Below are positions 46,355 through 56,540 of a stretch of DNA of 64,000 bases, piece by piece. Made by a program: the position numbers and the translations under genes. The stretch's first letter is position 1, and every line of letters begins with the position of its first letter. The DNA comes from Cheiracanthium punctorium. Taxonomy: Eukaryota; Arthropoda; Arachnida; Araneae; Cheiracanthiidae. The stretch covers positions 620,001 through 684,000 of the forward strand of contig JAWZYV010012519.1 in assembly GCA_038373885.1 (NCBI GenBank). Reading direction: 5' to 3'. A model generated the notes under the pieces. The model made no database searches and was not told the DNA's origin. It saw nothing but the letters and a program-made list of their open reading frames with translations.

Positions 46355-47815
46355 ATGTCTTTGCTTGAATCGATCGAAAATAACTTTAACATTGAATACA
46401 CTCCCGAGTTTTATACTCAAAGTGATGCTGATGTGTTGCTGCAAGAAATAATACAATTGCCTTTAGATGTAAAGCCTCTGCAAAGTAGTGAAAAGAAAAT
46501 TTCCTCGACCCGTAAAGTAATTACTTTTGCTGATGAAGGAATCAATTACAGTTTACCTGGAGCAACAGTCTCTGTTTACTCTTGGATACCCATTTTGCAA
46601 AAAATACGTGAAGATCTACAGAAAGTGACAAATTATGAATTTAATATGATGCAAGTGAACTTTGGCTCTGAAGAACAACCTAAAATTGAAGATGGTAACT
46701 ACGAAGATTTTAATCTGGACCTATCATCAGGTGTATGCATTCTAAGTTTTGGATCTAAACGAACTTTGGATTTTAAACCAGCGAACTGTGAAACCACTAC
46801 CATTAAATTAGAACATGGTTCAATGTGTAAGATATATCCCCCAACCAACAAACTTTTAACGCATGGTATTCCTTCTGAACCTTATGTGACAGACCCGCAC
46901 ATTAACCTAACATTTGCCAAAATGTACATTTATGAGCCTTCCCCGAAAAGGGCAAAGTTGGACTATTGGACGGATCATCTTTACCATAGCTTATATGCTT
47001 CTGTAAATAGTACATGGCACTTGGAAAGACTTATCTACGTTTCACTTCACGATGAAAGAACTGACTTGAAGATCCATATTAGACAATTTATTCAGAATGC
47101 CCAATTAGACTATATACCAACCGGTCAGGGAGTCGTGATGAACCCTTCCACATGGATCGAATTTATTGTAAAACTACTAGATTTTAATATAGGGCATAGC
47201 AATAGCTCTTTTATTTGTAATAATCAATTATCTGTATTTAATGATGATGGAAAATGCATCTTACAACAAATTTACAAAACCGGAGATTCATTCACGTTAA
47301 ATCCAATTTCCTTAACACTTTTAAATGATCAAGTAAAAAAACTTTGCGAAATGAGAAATGAAATATTGGAATGCATTTTAAAAACGCTATATACGACGAC
47401 CCTACCTCATTTAATTTTAAAATTAAAGCCCCAAAAATGTAACCGCGAACCCCATTGTACTTATGATGAGGCTAAACAACAATTAATGGATATAGTACAT
47501 CAGGAAATTTTTAAAAAAATAGGCCGGGTTCAGGATCATTCTTCACAAAGGATACATACTTGTTCGAATAGAACACATGTTGATGAGCGAGAAGGTCTTA
47601 TAAGTAGTAAAGCATGGTTTACGGTTGACATGACGTATATTGCAAGAGAGATATGCGAGAAAAAATGCACATGTATTTATGACGGAGAATTTTTTTCAAA
47701 CATTTTCATTGAAGACTATATGAAGTATCTTCAAAATGTGCTATTTAATACATTTTTTCAACCGTTTTCAGATTTTGCTAATTCTAAGGATGGCAAAACA
47801 TGTGTAATTATGTGA
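46355..47815 (+). CDS. Degenerate AlkB-like / tandem PC4-like protein with CaaX box, left copy
   Basis: Intact 486-codon gene, with A at -3 of the ATG. The frame runs eight codons further upstream without an ATG. Residues about 15-192 match the AlkB/ALKBH2-3 fold: YSLPGATVSVYSWIPIL, a central SFGSKRTLDF strand and a terminal NLTF strand. The iron-binding HxD site reads N115-Y-E117 and the two 2-oxoglutarate arginines around NLTF are His182 and Ala188. Only the distal His170 remains, so demethylase chemistry is unlikely. PKRAKLD (197-203) resembles the Myc nuclear signal. Residues 225-275 (IYVSLHD...IPTGQGVVMNPSTW) and, more weakly, 290-334 match the PC4/p15 single-strand DNA-binding fold. A Cys-rich tail (about 360-440) leads to CVIM, a farnesylation-type CaaX. 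A nuclear DNA-binding role at a membrane is inferred. Confidence 0.75.
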   Translation: MSLLESIENNFNIEYTPEFYTQSDADVLLQEIIQLPLDVKPLQSSEKKISSTRKVITFADEGINYSLPGATVSVYSWIPILQKIREDLQKVTNYEFNMMQVNFGSEEQPKIEDGNYEDFNLDLSSGVCILSFGSKRTLDFKPANCETTTIKLEHGSMCKIYPPTNKLLTHGIPSEPYVTDPHINLTFAKMYIYEPSPKRAKLDYWTDHLYHSLYASVNSTWHLERLIYVSLHDERTDLKIHIRQFIQNAQLDYIPTGQGVVMNPSTWIEFIVKLLDFNIGHSNSSFICNNQLSVFNDDGKCILQQIYKTGDSFTLNPISLTLLNDQVKKLCEMRNEILECILKTLYTTTLPHLILKLKPQKCNREPHCTYDEAKQQLMDIVHQEIFKKIGRVQDHSSQRIHTCSNRTHVDEREGLISSKAWFTVDMTYIAREICEKKCTCIYDGEFFSNIFIEDYMKYLQNVLFNTFFQPFSDFANSKDGKTCVIM

Positions 47816-48012
47816 TGTTATTGGTGTATAACTAGTATTGCGATTGTAAAAAAAAAATTAAAATCATTGTGATTATGTAGAAAAGGCATGCTTGCTTCTA
47901 CAACAGTAAGATATTACTGACTTGTGCATGCTTAGTTAAAGAATACTCATTGAAAAGTTATTATTTTCTTAATTGTGTAAATAGTTTGTGTAATTTAAAA
48001 TATATTTTTGTA

Positions 48013-48022
48013 AATAAATAAA
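48013..48022 (+). terminator. Poly(A) signal of the left-arm gene
   Basis: Overlapping AATAAA hexamers about 200 bases after the stop codon, followed by a T/GT-rich stretch. Confidence 0.6.
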
Positions 48023-48349
48023 TTTAAATACGAAAACTTTTCTGTGTTTTCTTTATGTGTATGTGTGTGTTGATTACTTGCAATATAAAAATTTATAAAA
48101 TTTTACTGAAGCAAAAAGTGGTAAAGTTAACATACTTGGTCAAGATTTAAGGTTCTCGTGTCGTGTTTTATACTTATCTTTTATACACTACAAGGTAAAA
48201 AGTTACAAATTTAACAAAATTTATTGAAGCATGTACTATGGAAACATTAATCTACTACATAGAAATAAAATGTTCTGATTAAAATCATAAACTTAAGTGT
48301 AATAGGTAAATTGAGTTACATGAGAATTCACAAAGTATTAATTTTTTTA

Positions 48350-49320
48350 TAAAATGAACTTGGCTAAAAAAGTAAGTTTCCATAATTTTATAACTTAATC
48401 GATTTTACATGTTTTTCAAAAATAAAGTTAAGTGAGATAAAGAAACTTAGAATTTTTAAATAAAGATTTTTTGAGGTATTCTTTAATGTAAAGATCTTAC
48501 CACATTTTACTTGAAGTAACAGAATATTTTAAATCAGACACTATGTTTTTAAAACATCAGAGTATTAACTTAGCATATTTTTATTAAGTAACGGGCTTGA
48601 ATATTTTTATAAGAAATATCAACTAAGTGCACATATTACACATTTTACTGATTAAGATGGTTATGCTTACAAATTTTAAATAAATATGCTCTTACTTTTA
48701 TACATGTTACTTGTTCAAACTAAGTGTACTTTTGATTTGTATACGTTTATGAGTTCTCATGAGTTATGAAATTATTTCTCGAAAGGAACTTAGCTATTAG
48801 AACTTTGTAAATTTTGTAGAAGTAGTATGCTTAACATGTTTTTCATGAAATGGATTTAAATTTGGTACAGAAATAATCAGTTATTTTTGCATAGATGTAT
48901 AAACTTATCTTTATGTAAACCATAACTAATTAAAAGTAACATAATTTATGTCTATACAAAGTGAGGGACTTAAACTATTTTTCAGAATTATCAAGTAAAG
49001 GATTTTACAAAATACTTAGTAAACTGCATTAATAGATTGTAAGTTGTAATTTTTTTCTGTTAGAAGTTTTGCACATTGCTATATTTTATGTTCTGATAAG
49101 TCGTTGAATATATTCTTTAAATAAACTAACAGATCTGTACTTTGAAAATTTCATTGAAGTGTTGAACTTTGGTATTTTTCGAATGTTACGAACTTGATAC
49201 ATTTTTTCTGAAGTGCTAGATATGTGAAATTGTCTTTTTAGAAACATTGAATTATTCAACTTAGTACATTTCAGTTACTCTTTCAAGATAACGGACTTAG
49301 AATTTTTTTTTTTTACAAAT
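48350..49320. repeat. Degenerate repeats approaching the palindrome centre (left arm)
   Basis: Words like AACGGACTTAGAATTTTT, AACGGGCTTGAATATTTTT and GAGGGACTTAAACTATTTTT recur near 48440, 48595, 48785, 48965 and 49290. The spacing is roughly 160-185 bases, with one gap. The units are too diverged to define exactly. Mirrored at about 49490-50460. Confidence 0.35.
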
Positions 49321-49371
49321 AGCAAGCTAGTAACTTGCTAAACGTGCTTCTTGCAAATATTTTTAAATACT

Positions 49372-49437
49372 GTTCTTAAAAATTATCAAAGTTGTAACTA
49401 CTAAAAAGAAATAAACAAATTAAAATATAATAAATTA
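49372..49437. other. 66-bp unique loop at the palindrome centre
   Basis: An AT-rich stretch with no inverted partner, between the inner arm ends GTATTTAAA/TTTAAATAC. It shows no obvious motif. Confidence 0.9.
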
Positions 49438-50788
49438 AGTATTTAAAAATATTTGCAAGAAGCACGTTTAGCAAGTTACTAGCTTGCTATTTGTAAAAAA
49501 AAAATTCTAAGTCCGTTATCTTGAAAGAGTAACTGAAATGTACTAAGTTGAATAATTCAATGTTTCTAAAAAGACAATTTCACATATCTAGCACTTCAGA
49601 AAAAATGTATCAAGTTCGTAACATTCGAAAAATACCAAAGTTCAACACTTCAATGAAATTTTCAAAGTACAGATCTGTTAGTTTATTTAAAGAATATATT
49701 CAACGACTTATCAGAACATAAAATATAGCAATGTGCAAAACTTCTAACAGAAAAAAATTACAACTTACAATCTATTAATGCAGTTTACTAAGTATTTTGT
49801 AAAATCCTTTACTTGATAATTCTGAAAAATAGTTTAAGTCCCTCACTTTGTATAGACATAAATTATGTTACTTTTAATTAGTTATGGTTTACATAAAGAT
49901 AAGTTTATACATCTATGCAAAAATAACTGATTATTTCTGTACCAAATTTAAATCCATTTCATGAAAAACATGTTAAGCATACTACTTCTACAAAATTTAC
50001 AAAGTTCTAATAGCTAAGTTCCTTTCGAGAAATAATTTCATAACTTATGAGAACTCATAAACGTATACAAATCAAAAGTACACTTAGTTTGAACAAGTAA
50101 CATGTATAAAAGTAAGAGCATATTTATTTAAAATTTGTAAGCATAACCATCTTAATCAGTAAAATGTGTAATATGTGCACTTAGTTGATATTTCTTATAA
50201 AAATATTCAAGCCCGTTACTTAATAAAAATATGCTAAGTTAATACTCTGATGTTTTAAAAACATAGTGTCTGATTTAAAATATTCTGTTACTTCAAGTAA
50301 AATGTGGTAAGATCTTTACATTAAAGAATACCTCAAAAAATCTTTATTTAAAAATTCTAAGTTTCTTTATCTCACTTAACTTTATTTTTGAAAAACATGT
50401 AAAATCGATTAAGTTATAAAATTATGGAAACTTACTTTTTTAGCCAAGTTCATTTTATAAAAAAATTAATACTTTGTGAATTCTCATGTAACTCAATTTA
50501 CCTATTACACTTAAGTTTATGATTTTAATCAGAACATTTTATTTCTATGTAGTAGATTAATGTTTCCATAGTACATGCTTCAATAAATTTTGTTAAATTT
50601 GTAACTTTTTACCTTGTAGTGTATAAAAGATAAGTATAAAACACGACACGAGAACCTTAAATCTTGACCAAGTATGTTAACTTTACCACTTTTTGCTTCA
50701 GTAAAATTTTATAAATTTTTATATTGCAAGTAATCAACACACACATACACATAAAGAAAACACAGAAAAGTTTTCGTATTTAAACTTA

Positions 50789-50794
50789 TTTATT
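50789..50794 (-). terminator. Poly(A) signal of the right-arm gene
   Basis: AATAAA on the minus strand about 200 bases after the stop. The second overlapping hexamer of the left arm is changed to AATAAG here. Confidence 0.55.
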
Positions 50795-50994
50795 TACAAA
50801 AATATATTTTAAATTACACAAACTATTTACACAATTAAGAAAATAATAACTTTTCAATGAGTATTCTTTAACTAAGCATGCACAAGTCAGTAATATCTTA
50901 CTGTTGTAGAAGCAAGCATGCCTTTTCTACATAATCACAATGATTTTAATTTTTTTTTTTTTACAATCGCAATACTAGTTATACACCAATAACA

Positions 50995-52455
50995 TCACAT
51001 AATTACACATGTTTTGCCATCCTTAGAATTAGCAAAATCTGAAAACGGTTGAAAAAATGTATTAAATAGCACATTTTGAAGATACTTCATATAGTCTTCA
51101 ATGAAAATGTTTGAAAAAAATTCTCCGTCATAAATACATGTGCATTTTTTCTCGCATATCTCTCTTGCAATATACGTCATGTCAACCGTAAACCATGCTT
51201 TACTACTTATAAGACCTTCTCGCTCATCAACATGTGTTCTATTCGAACAAGTATGTATCCTTTGTGAAGAATGATCCTGAACCCGGCCTATTTTTTTAAA
51301 AATTTCCTGATGTACTATATCCATTAATTGTTGTTTAGCCTCATCATAAGTACAATGGGGTTCGCGGTTACATTTTTGGGGCTTTAATTTTAAAATTAAA
51401 TGAGGTAGGGTCGTCGTATATAGCGTTTTTAAAATGCATTCCAATATTTCATTTCTCATTTCGCAAAGTTTTTTTACTTGATCATTTAAAAGTGTTAAGG
51501 AAATTGGATTTAACGTGAATGAATCTCCGGTTTTGTAAATTTGTTGTAAGATGCATTTTCCATCATCATTAAATACAGATAATTGATTATTACAAATAAA
51601 AGAGCTATTGCTATGCCCTATATTAAAATCTAGTAGTTTTACAATAAATTCGATCCATGTGGAAGGGTTCATCACGACTCCCTGACCGGTTGGTATATAG
51701 TCTAATTGGGCATTCTGAATAAATTGTCTAATATGGATCTTCAAGTCAGTTCTTTCATCGTGAAGTGAAACGTAGATAAGTCTTTCCAAGTGCCATGTAC
51801 TATTTACAGAAGCATATAAGCTATGGTAAAGATGATCCGTCCAATAGTCCAACTTTGCCCTTTTCGGGGAAGGCTCATAAATGTACATTTTGGCAAATGT
51901 TAGGTTAATGTGCGGGTCTGTCACATAAGGTTCAGAAGGAATACCATGCGTTAAAAGTTTGTTGGTTGGGGGATATATCTTACACATTGAACCATGTTCT
52001 AATTTAATGGTAGTGGTTTCACAGTTCGCTGGTTTAAAATCCAAAGTTCGTTTAGATCCAAAACTTAGAATGCATACACCTGATGATAGGTCCAGATTAA
52101 AATCTTCGTAGTTACCATCTTCAATTTTAGGTTGTTCTTCAGAGCCAAAGTTCACTTGCATCATATTAAATTCATAATTTGTCACTTTCTGTAGATCTTC
52201 ACATATTTTTTGCAAAATGGGTATCCAAGAGTAAACAGAGACTGTTGCTCCAGGTAAACTGTAATTGATTCCTTCATCAGCAAAAGTAATTACTTTACGG
52301 GTCGAGGAAATTTTCTTTTCACTACTTTGCAGAGGCTTTACATCTAAAGGCAATTGTATTATTTCTTGCAGCAACACATCAGCATCACTTTGAGTATAAA
52401 ACTCGGGAGTGTATTCAATGTTAAAGTTATTTTCGATCGATTCAAGCAAAGACAT
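50995..52455 (-). CDS. Degenerate AlkB-like / tandem PC4-like protein with CaaX box, right copy
   Basis: Mirror copy of the gene at 46355-47815, also 486 codons and intact. The only amino-acid difference I see is Arg85 to Cys85 (CGT to TGT), in the helix after the first AlkB-like strand. All other features are the same: lost iron and 2-oxoglutarate residues, the nuclear signal, two PC4-like folds and the CVIM end. The two copies point toward each other with about 3.2 kb between their stops, so read-through transcripts from either would be self-complementary. That both copies are intact argues for recent origin, selection or conversion between arms. Confidence 0.75.
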   Translation of the reverse strand: MSLLESIENNFNIEYTPEFYTQSDADVLLQEIIQLPLDVKPLQSSEKKISSTRKVITFADEGINYSLPGATVSVYSWIPILQKICEDLQKVTNYEFNMMQVNFGSEEQPKIEDGNYEDFNLDLSSGVCILSFGSKRTLDFKPANCETTTIKLEHGSMCKIYPPTNKLLTHGIPSEPYVTDPHINLTFAKMYIYEPSPKRAKLDYWTDHLYHSLYASVNSTWHLERLIYVSLHDERTDLKIHIRQFIQNAQLDYIPTGQGVVMNPSTWIEFIVKLLDFNIGHSNSSFICNNQLSVFNDDGKCILQQIYKTGDSFTLNPISLTLLNDQVKKLCEMRNEILECILKTLYTTTLPHLILKLKPQKCNREPHCTYDEAKQQLMDIVHQEIFKKIGRVQDHSSQRIHTCSNRTHVDEREGLISSKAWFTVDMTYIAREICEKKCTCIYDGEFFSNIFIEDYMKYLQNVLFNTFFQPFSDFANSKDGKTCVIM

Positions 52456-52858
52456 TTTTGAAACTTGGCGAAAAATCAATTAAAACGCACGTCTTAAGTA
52501 TAGGCGCACACAGTGTAAAGGTAGTCTCGCAACACACACCTGACCACTTTATCTAACTAAAATGTCTCTATACTGGTTCTTTAAAAAATCATGCGATTAC
52601 CCAAGCGCCCTCTACCTTCCTCAACCCTGTAGATATTGCATCATCTAACTTGTCTTAGCCTGTTCTGAGAGTTGCCTCTAATTGTAAATAGCACATCCTG
52701 CCAACGAACCTAGCGGATATTCAATCAACACAGATTTGCACACGTCACTATCAGGTGTCTTCTGCGCATGTCACTTCCTTATCTCTTATCTGATCTGTGA
52801 TACCTGATAAGAGAAAATCAGTTGCCGTTAAATTTGTAGAGTTTGTAGGTTGGGCGTA

Positions 52859-54440
52859 GGTAAGTTCTCCTGCAACGGATACCTAAGAATACTTTAGCCG
52901 TGCAAACAGATGTTTTGTCCGCATGTAACAAGAGTGTTGTCCGGTATTTTTCAGATATTATAATTGCTTATATTTTTTCCGATATATGTTGTGATTAGCT
53001 ATCTTTTAGAGTAATCAGTTTAATTTATTAAAAGGTTTTCATTAATAATTTCAGTTTATGACTTTATTAAATAAATATTTTAGTTTATTATTGTAAAAAT
53101 TGTTTTAGTTTATGAATTTATTAAAAGGATGTCTTTGTAAAATTTAAGTCTATAAAAAAAATTGAGTGTAAAAATTTTGATATGTTTAATTTATTAACAA
53201 GTTTTAATTAATAATTTTAGTTTATGACTTTATTAAATAAAAATTTTAGTTTATTAGTCTAAAAATTGTTTTAAACAATAATAATAATACCTATTTTATA
53301 CGTGAACTCATTCATCTGCAATGCCTATAATTTATCAAAACTTAACAAAAATAATTTGCTTTAGTATAATGCTCTTTGCTAATTGTTTCACAGAAATTAA
53401 TTTAATGATTCATTATTTTCCTAAACTATATTAATAATTAAATATATTAATATATATATAAAATATATTAATCGTTGTAGCTTAACTTTGATATTTTAAT
53501 TTAGGATATAATGCCCATGTTTACAAAAAGGATAGATTTTTATTGAAATGGCTTTAATCTAACATGATCTTAATCCATAAGTCCCCATTTTTGAACGCAG
53601 AATGAAACACGTGTCCCCAATTGCATACCCCTAGCACCCTCCCTGGTTTTATCTTATCGGCAAACTGGCCAACTCTTATTGTACCGGCTCTGTAGAGCCT
53701 CAAGGCACTCTCTTATCTCTAAATTTCTGTTATCAGCAATATCACAGGCACGTGGATTTTACTTCAATCATTCTTTTGTGAATTATTATGTATTTTTATT
53801 ATTTTCACCTCTCGCGTGTACAAGTACAGGGTAAGTGTAATATTTTCTATTATTTTAGTTACATATAAGTTGATACCGTAATTCTAATTGAAAATAATTA
53901 TGTGGTTCTTATAGTTGCACTTTTGATGTGTTGTACTTTTAAGTGTGATTTTTTTGTTAATGTATGTTTTTCTGTATTTTGGTGTTTTGCGAAATTTTAA
54001 GTTGGTAATCCAGTGTAATTAATATTAATAGCATTATCGGTAGAAGTACTTTATGCAGTTTGTATACAAAAACTGGGGTTTGAGGGCTTTCTCCAAATAG
54101 AAAATAAGGCATGCATGGTATTTGTATTTCAGTAAATTCTAACTAAGATTAAATTTTCGCTTGCTAACTAATTTTATCCTACATAAAATAGCATTGTGAA
54201 TCTGATAAATTGTTATAAGAAAAAAGTACTTTTAAAGCGTTTAATATCTTCAAATGTGTTATTTTGTTTTTAGTGTCAAAATATTATTAATATTTTCAGC
54301 CAAGATTAAGAATGAATGAACATGTGCTAGTTGGACCGGGAATTAGGGATAATGTATTTTAAATCATTATTCGATTTTCCGGTCTTGCTAGCCGTATAGA
54401 TGTTGGTACTTTGTCCAGAGACTCGAAGATGTCCCTTCAC
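52859..54440 (+). other. Candidate outward-facing spliced transcript, right arm
   Basis: Three good donors on the plus strand: GTAG/GTAAGT (exon end 52859), CAGG/GTAAGTG (exon end 53830) and TCAC/GTAAGT (exon end 54440). Two acceptors fit between them: TTTCTGTTATCAG (exon start 53737) and TATTAATATTTTCAG (exon start 54300). The implied exons of 94 and 141 bp carry only short frames, such as one of about 17 codons from an ATG at about 54314. It could be 5' untranslated exons of a gene lost from this shortened element, or a non-coding RNA. The signals are identical in the other arm. Confidence 0.35.
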
Positions 54441-55234
54441 GTAAGTAAAAACCTTGTATTTTTTAGTTTAAGTAATGATTTGTGATTTAAACTATCTAAG
54501 TATTGAAAGATATTTTATGTACATGCAATTGTGCTAAAACGGATCTTCAATTTTTATTTCCAATAGTTCAACTTTCTAACAATAGTACTATCTAGTCTAA
54601 AAGTTTATGCTCACCTTTCTATAAAATAGGTTAAGTGCATACCTCTAAAAATATTAATGCATGTATAAAATTATGCTTTCATAGTCAAACTGCAATGAGT
54701 GTTGCACATAAACAATCTAACTCGTATCGTATTGAAATTCTATAAATCAAGTTACTCTACTTGGGATATACAGTAAGAATATTTTGTAGGATTAATAAAA
54801 ATGCCATTTTTCCCTCTAATTGATCTATAGAAAATATAAACTAGTATAATCGCTGCCTAAGATTTATCAAAAATGTGTGGGTAAGAAAAAATGTTTAGAT
54901 AAATACTTTGTTTGTTTGTGCTTTAAGGTAAACCTGCACGCGGGGGTATCTGCATAGGATGAGGGGTGCCTTGGTAGGAAGACTTTCTAAGGGGATCTAA
55001 CGCGTATTCATGCATTTCGTATACAAAAACTTGAGTTTTGGGGGATATATGGGTAAAGTGATTTTCTCGCAATAGAATATAAGACTATATCATTATTTGT
55101 AAAAATCTTTCTATGGTATAATTTTCTCACTTGCCTAACAGTAGATTAAATTTGTAGAAAATGTATGGGTATCCTAAATCCTACTTTAATGTTAAACGGC
55201 TACTTAACAAAAATACGGTATACAAAAAATTAAA

Positions 55235-55570
55235 ACTCTTGATTAAAATTTTTTTTCTTGATAAATTAAAAACACTTGATTAAATTTTTTTTTCTTGATA
55301 AATTAAAAACATTTGATTAAAAAAAAATTTGTTGTAAAATTAATTATTAACTTAAAATTAAAACTTGGTAAAAAAATATTTGTAGTAAAATTATTTAACT
55401 TAAAATTAAAACTTGGTAAAAAAATAAATTAACTCTTGATTAAAAAAAATATTTGTTGTAAAATTAATTTTAAAAAAATGTTGTAAAATTATTTAACTTA
55501 AAATTAAAACTGTTGGTTAAAAAAATATTTGTTGTAAAATTACTTATTTAACTTAAAATTAAAACTTGGG
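55235..55570. repeat. AT-rich tandem array, about 50-bp unit (right arm)
   Basis: Mirror copy of 43240-43575. Confidence 0.8.
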
Positions 55571-56121
55571 TAAAAATCTCTTAAGAAAAAAAAAAAAAAA
55601 TGTTTAGATAAAAAAGTTCATACACTATCTAAATCATTATTTGTAAAAACTATAGGTACTAAAATCGTTCTATGGTATAATTTTCTCACTTCCCTAACAG
55701 TAGAAGAAATTTGTAGAAAATGTATGGGTATCCTAAACCCTACTTTAATATTCTAGTAAACTGTTACTTATTAAATATATGCTATAATCTTAAACGGTAT
55801 ACAAAAATTAGAAGTATGTATTAAGCAGCATTTATTCAATTTGCATTGGTTCTATTACTAAATGGTAAAGAAAACTAAATCCTCCTGGGGATGTTGTTCA
55901 TTTCTTTGCTCCACATAGTTAATTATTATTTAAAGAAACAAAAACAACAACGCATCCTCTGTGCTACGCCCTGTCTCCATTCATGCGAGGCTAGCGTGAT
56001 GGGGAAAGGCACAGTAAGAATTTTTATTTGAAATGAGGCGGTAGGCGAATTCTACCGGGCGGCTGGTGGGTCCTCATTTTATAATAAAATTTTTTATTTC
56101 AGGTTTAATTCATATAGCTTA

Positions 56122-56378
56122 TTTAAAATTATGTCAAAGTCTCTTATTTTGATACTAAATGTTAAAGTCTGAAAAAATTACAAGTCTCCTTATTTGAAAA
56201 ATTGTTAAAGTCTGAAAATTTTTCCAAGTCCTCTTATTTGTAAAATATGTCACAATCTGAAAAAATTACAAGTACCCTTATTTGAAAAATATGTCACAAT
56301 CTGAAAATTTTTCCAAGTACCCTTATTTCAAAAATATCTTAAAGTCTGAAAAAATTACAAGTCCCCTTATTTGAAAAA
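56122..56378. repeat. Subterminal tandem array, 44-45 bp unit (right arm)
   Basis: Mirror copy of 42434-42690. Confidence 0.85.
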
Positions 56379-56534
56379 AGGAAAAAAAAATCTTATCAAC
56401 CCTTCGAACATCCGGTCTTAGCATCCGGTCCGACCACGCCCCCCTTCCCCGCTCAGCCCAGGGACAACATCCGAACGGCGTACCGCAGAATTAACATGGT
56501 ACCGCATGGGCAGAACTGTCGTTTATCTACTACT

Positions 56535-56540
56535 ATTATT
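56535..56540. repeat. 6-bp target site duplication, right
   Basis: ATTATT, matching 42272-42277. Confidence 0.8.

Larger units (their letters stand above)
42278..49371 (+). repeat. Left arm of giant palindrome (7094 bp)
   Basis: Reverse complement of 49438-56534 with very few differences. Those I saw are homopolymer lengths near 43212 (13 vs 15), 47848 (10 vs 13) and 49304 (12 vs 10), plus single-base changes near 46607, 48021 and 48760. The net length difference of three bases is fully explained by the homopolymers. The outer 140 bases are G/C-rich and carry short direct repeats (TGCGGTAC and ACCGGATG). Confidence 0.95.
42278..56534. mobile_element. 14.26-kb palindromic element with Maverick/Polinton-type ends
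   Basis: The element begins AGTAGTAGATAAACG and ends with its exact complement. It is flanked by the 6-bp direct repeat ATTATT, beyond which the flanks differ. A 6-bp duplication and AG-starting inverted termini are described for Mavericks/Polintons, which use a retroviral-type integrase. Unlike a normal Maverick, the inverted repeat takes up essentially the whole element: arms of 7094 and 7097 bp around a 66-bp loop. Neither arm shows a recognisable polymerase, integrase, ATPase, protease or capsid frame, so it would depend on helpers. Each arm carries one intact 486-codon gene, tandem arrays and outward splice signals. Other 6-bp-duplicating integrases are possible. The palindromic form itself is clear. 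Confidence 0.8.
49438..56534 (-). repeat. Right arm of giant palindrome (7097 bp)
   Basis: Inverted partner of 42278-49371 with the same gene, arrays and splice signals in mirror order. Confidence 0.95.

Noticed and set aside
42278..56534. Palindrome as a pure assembly or read-folding artefact
   Set aside because: Flanks outside the arms differ, a 6-bp direct duplication borders the element, and the arms differ by substitutions. An artefact would be expected to mirror flanks as well or be exact. Raw reads would still be needed for certainty.
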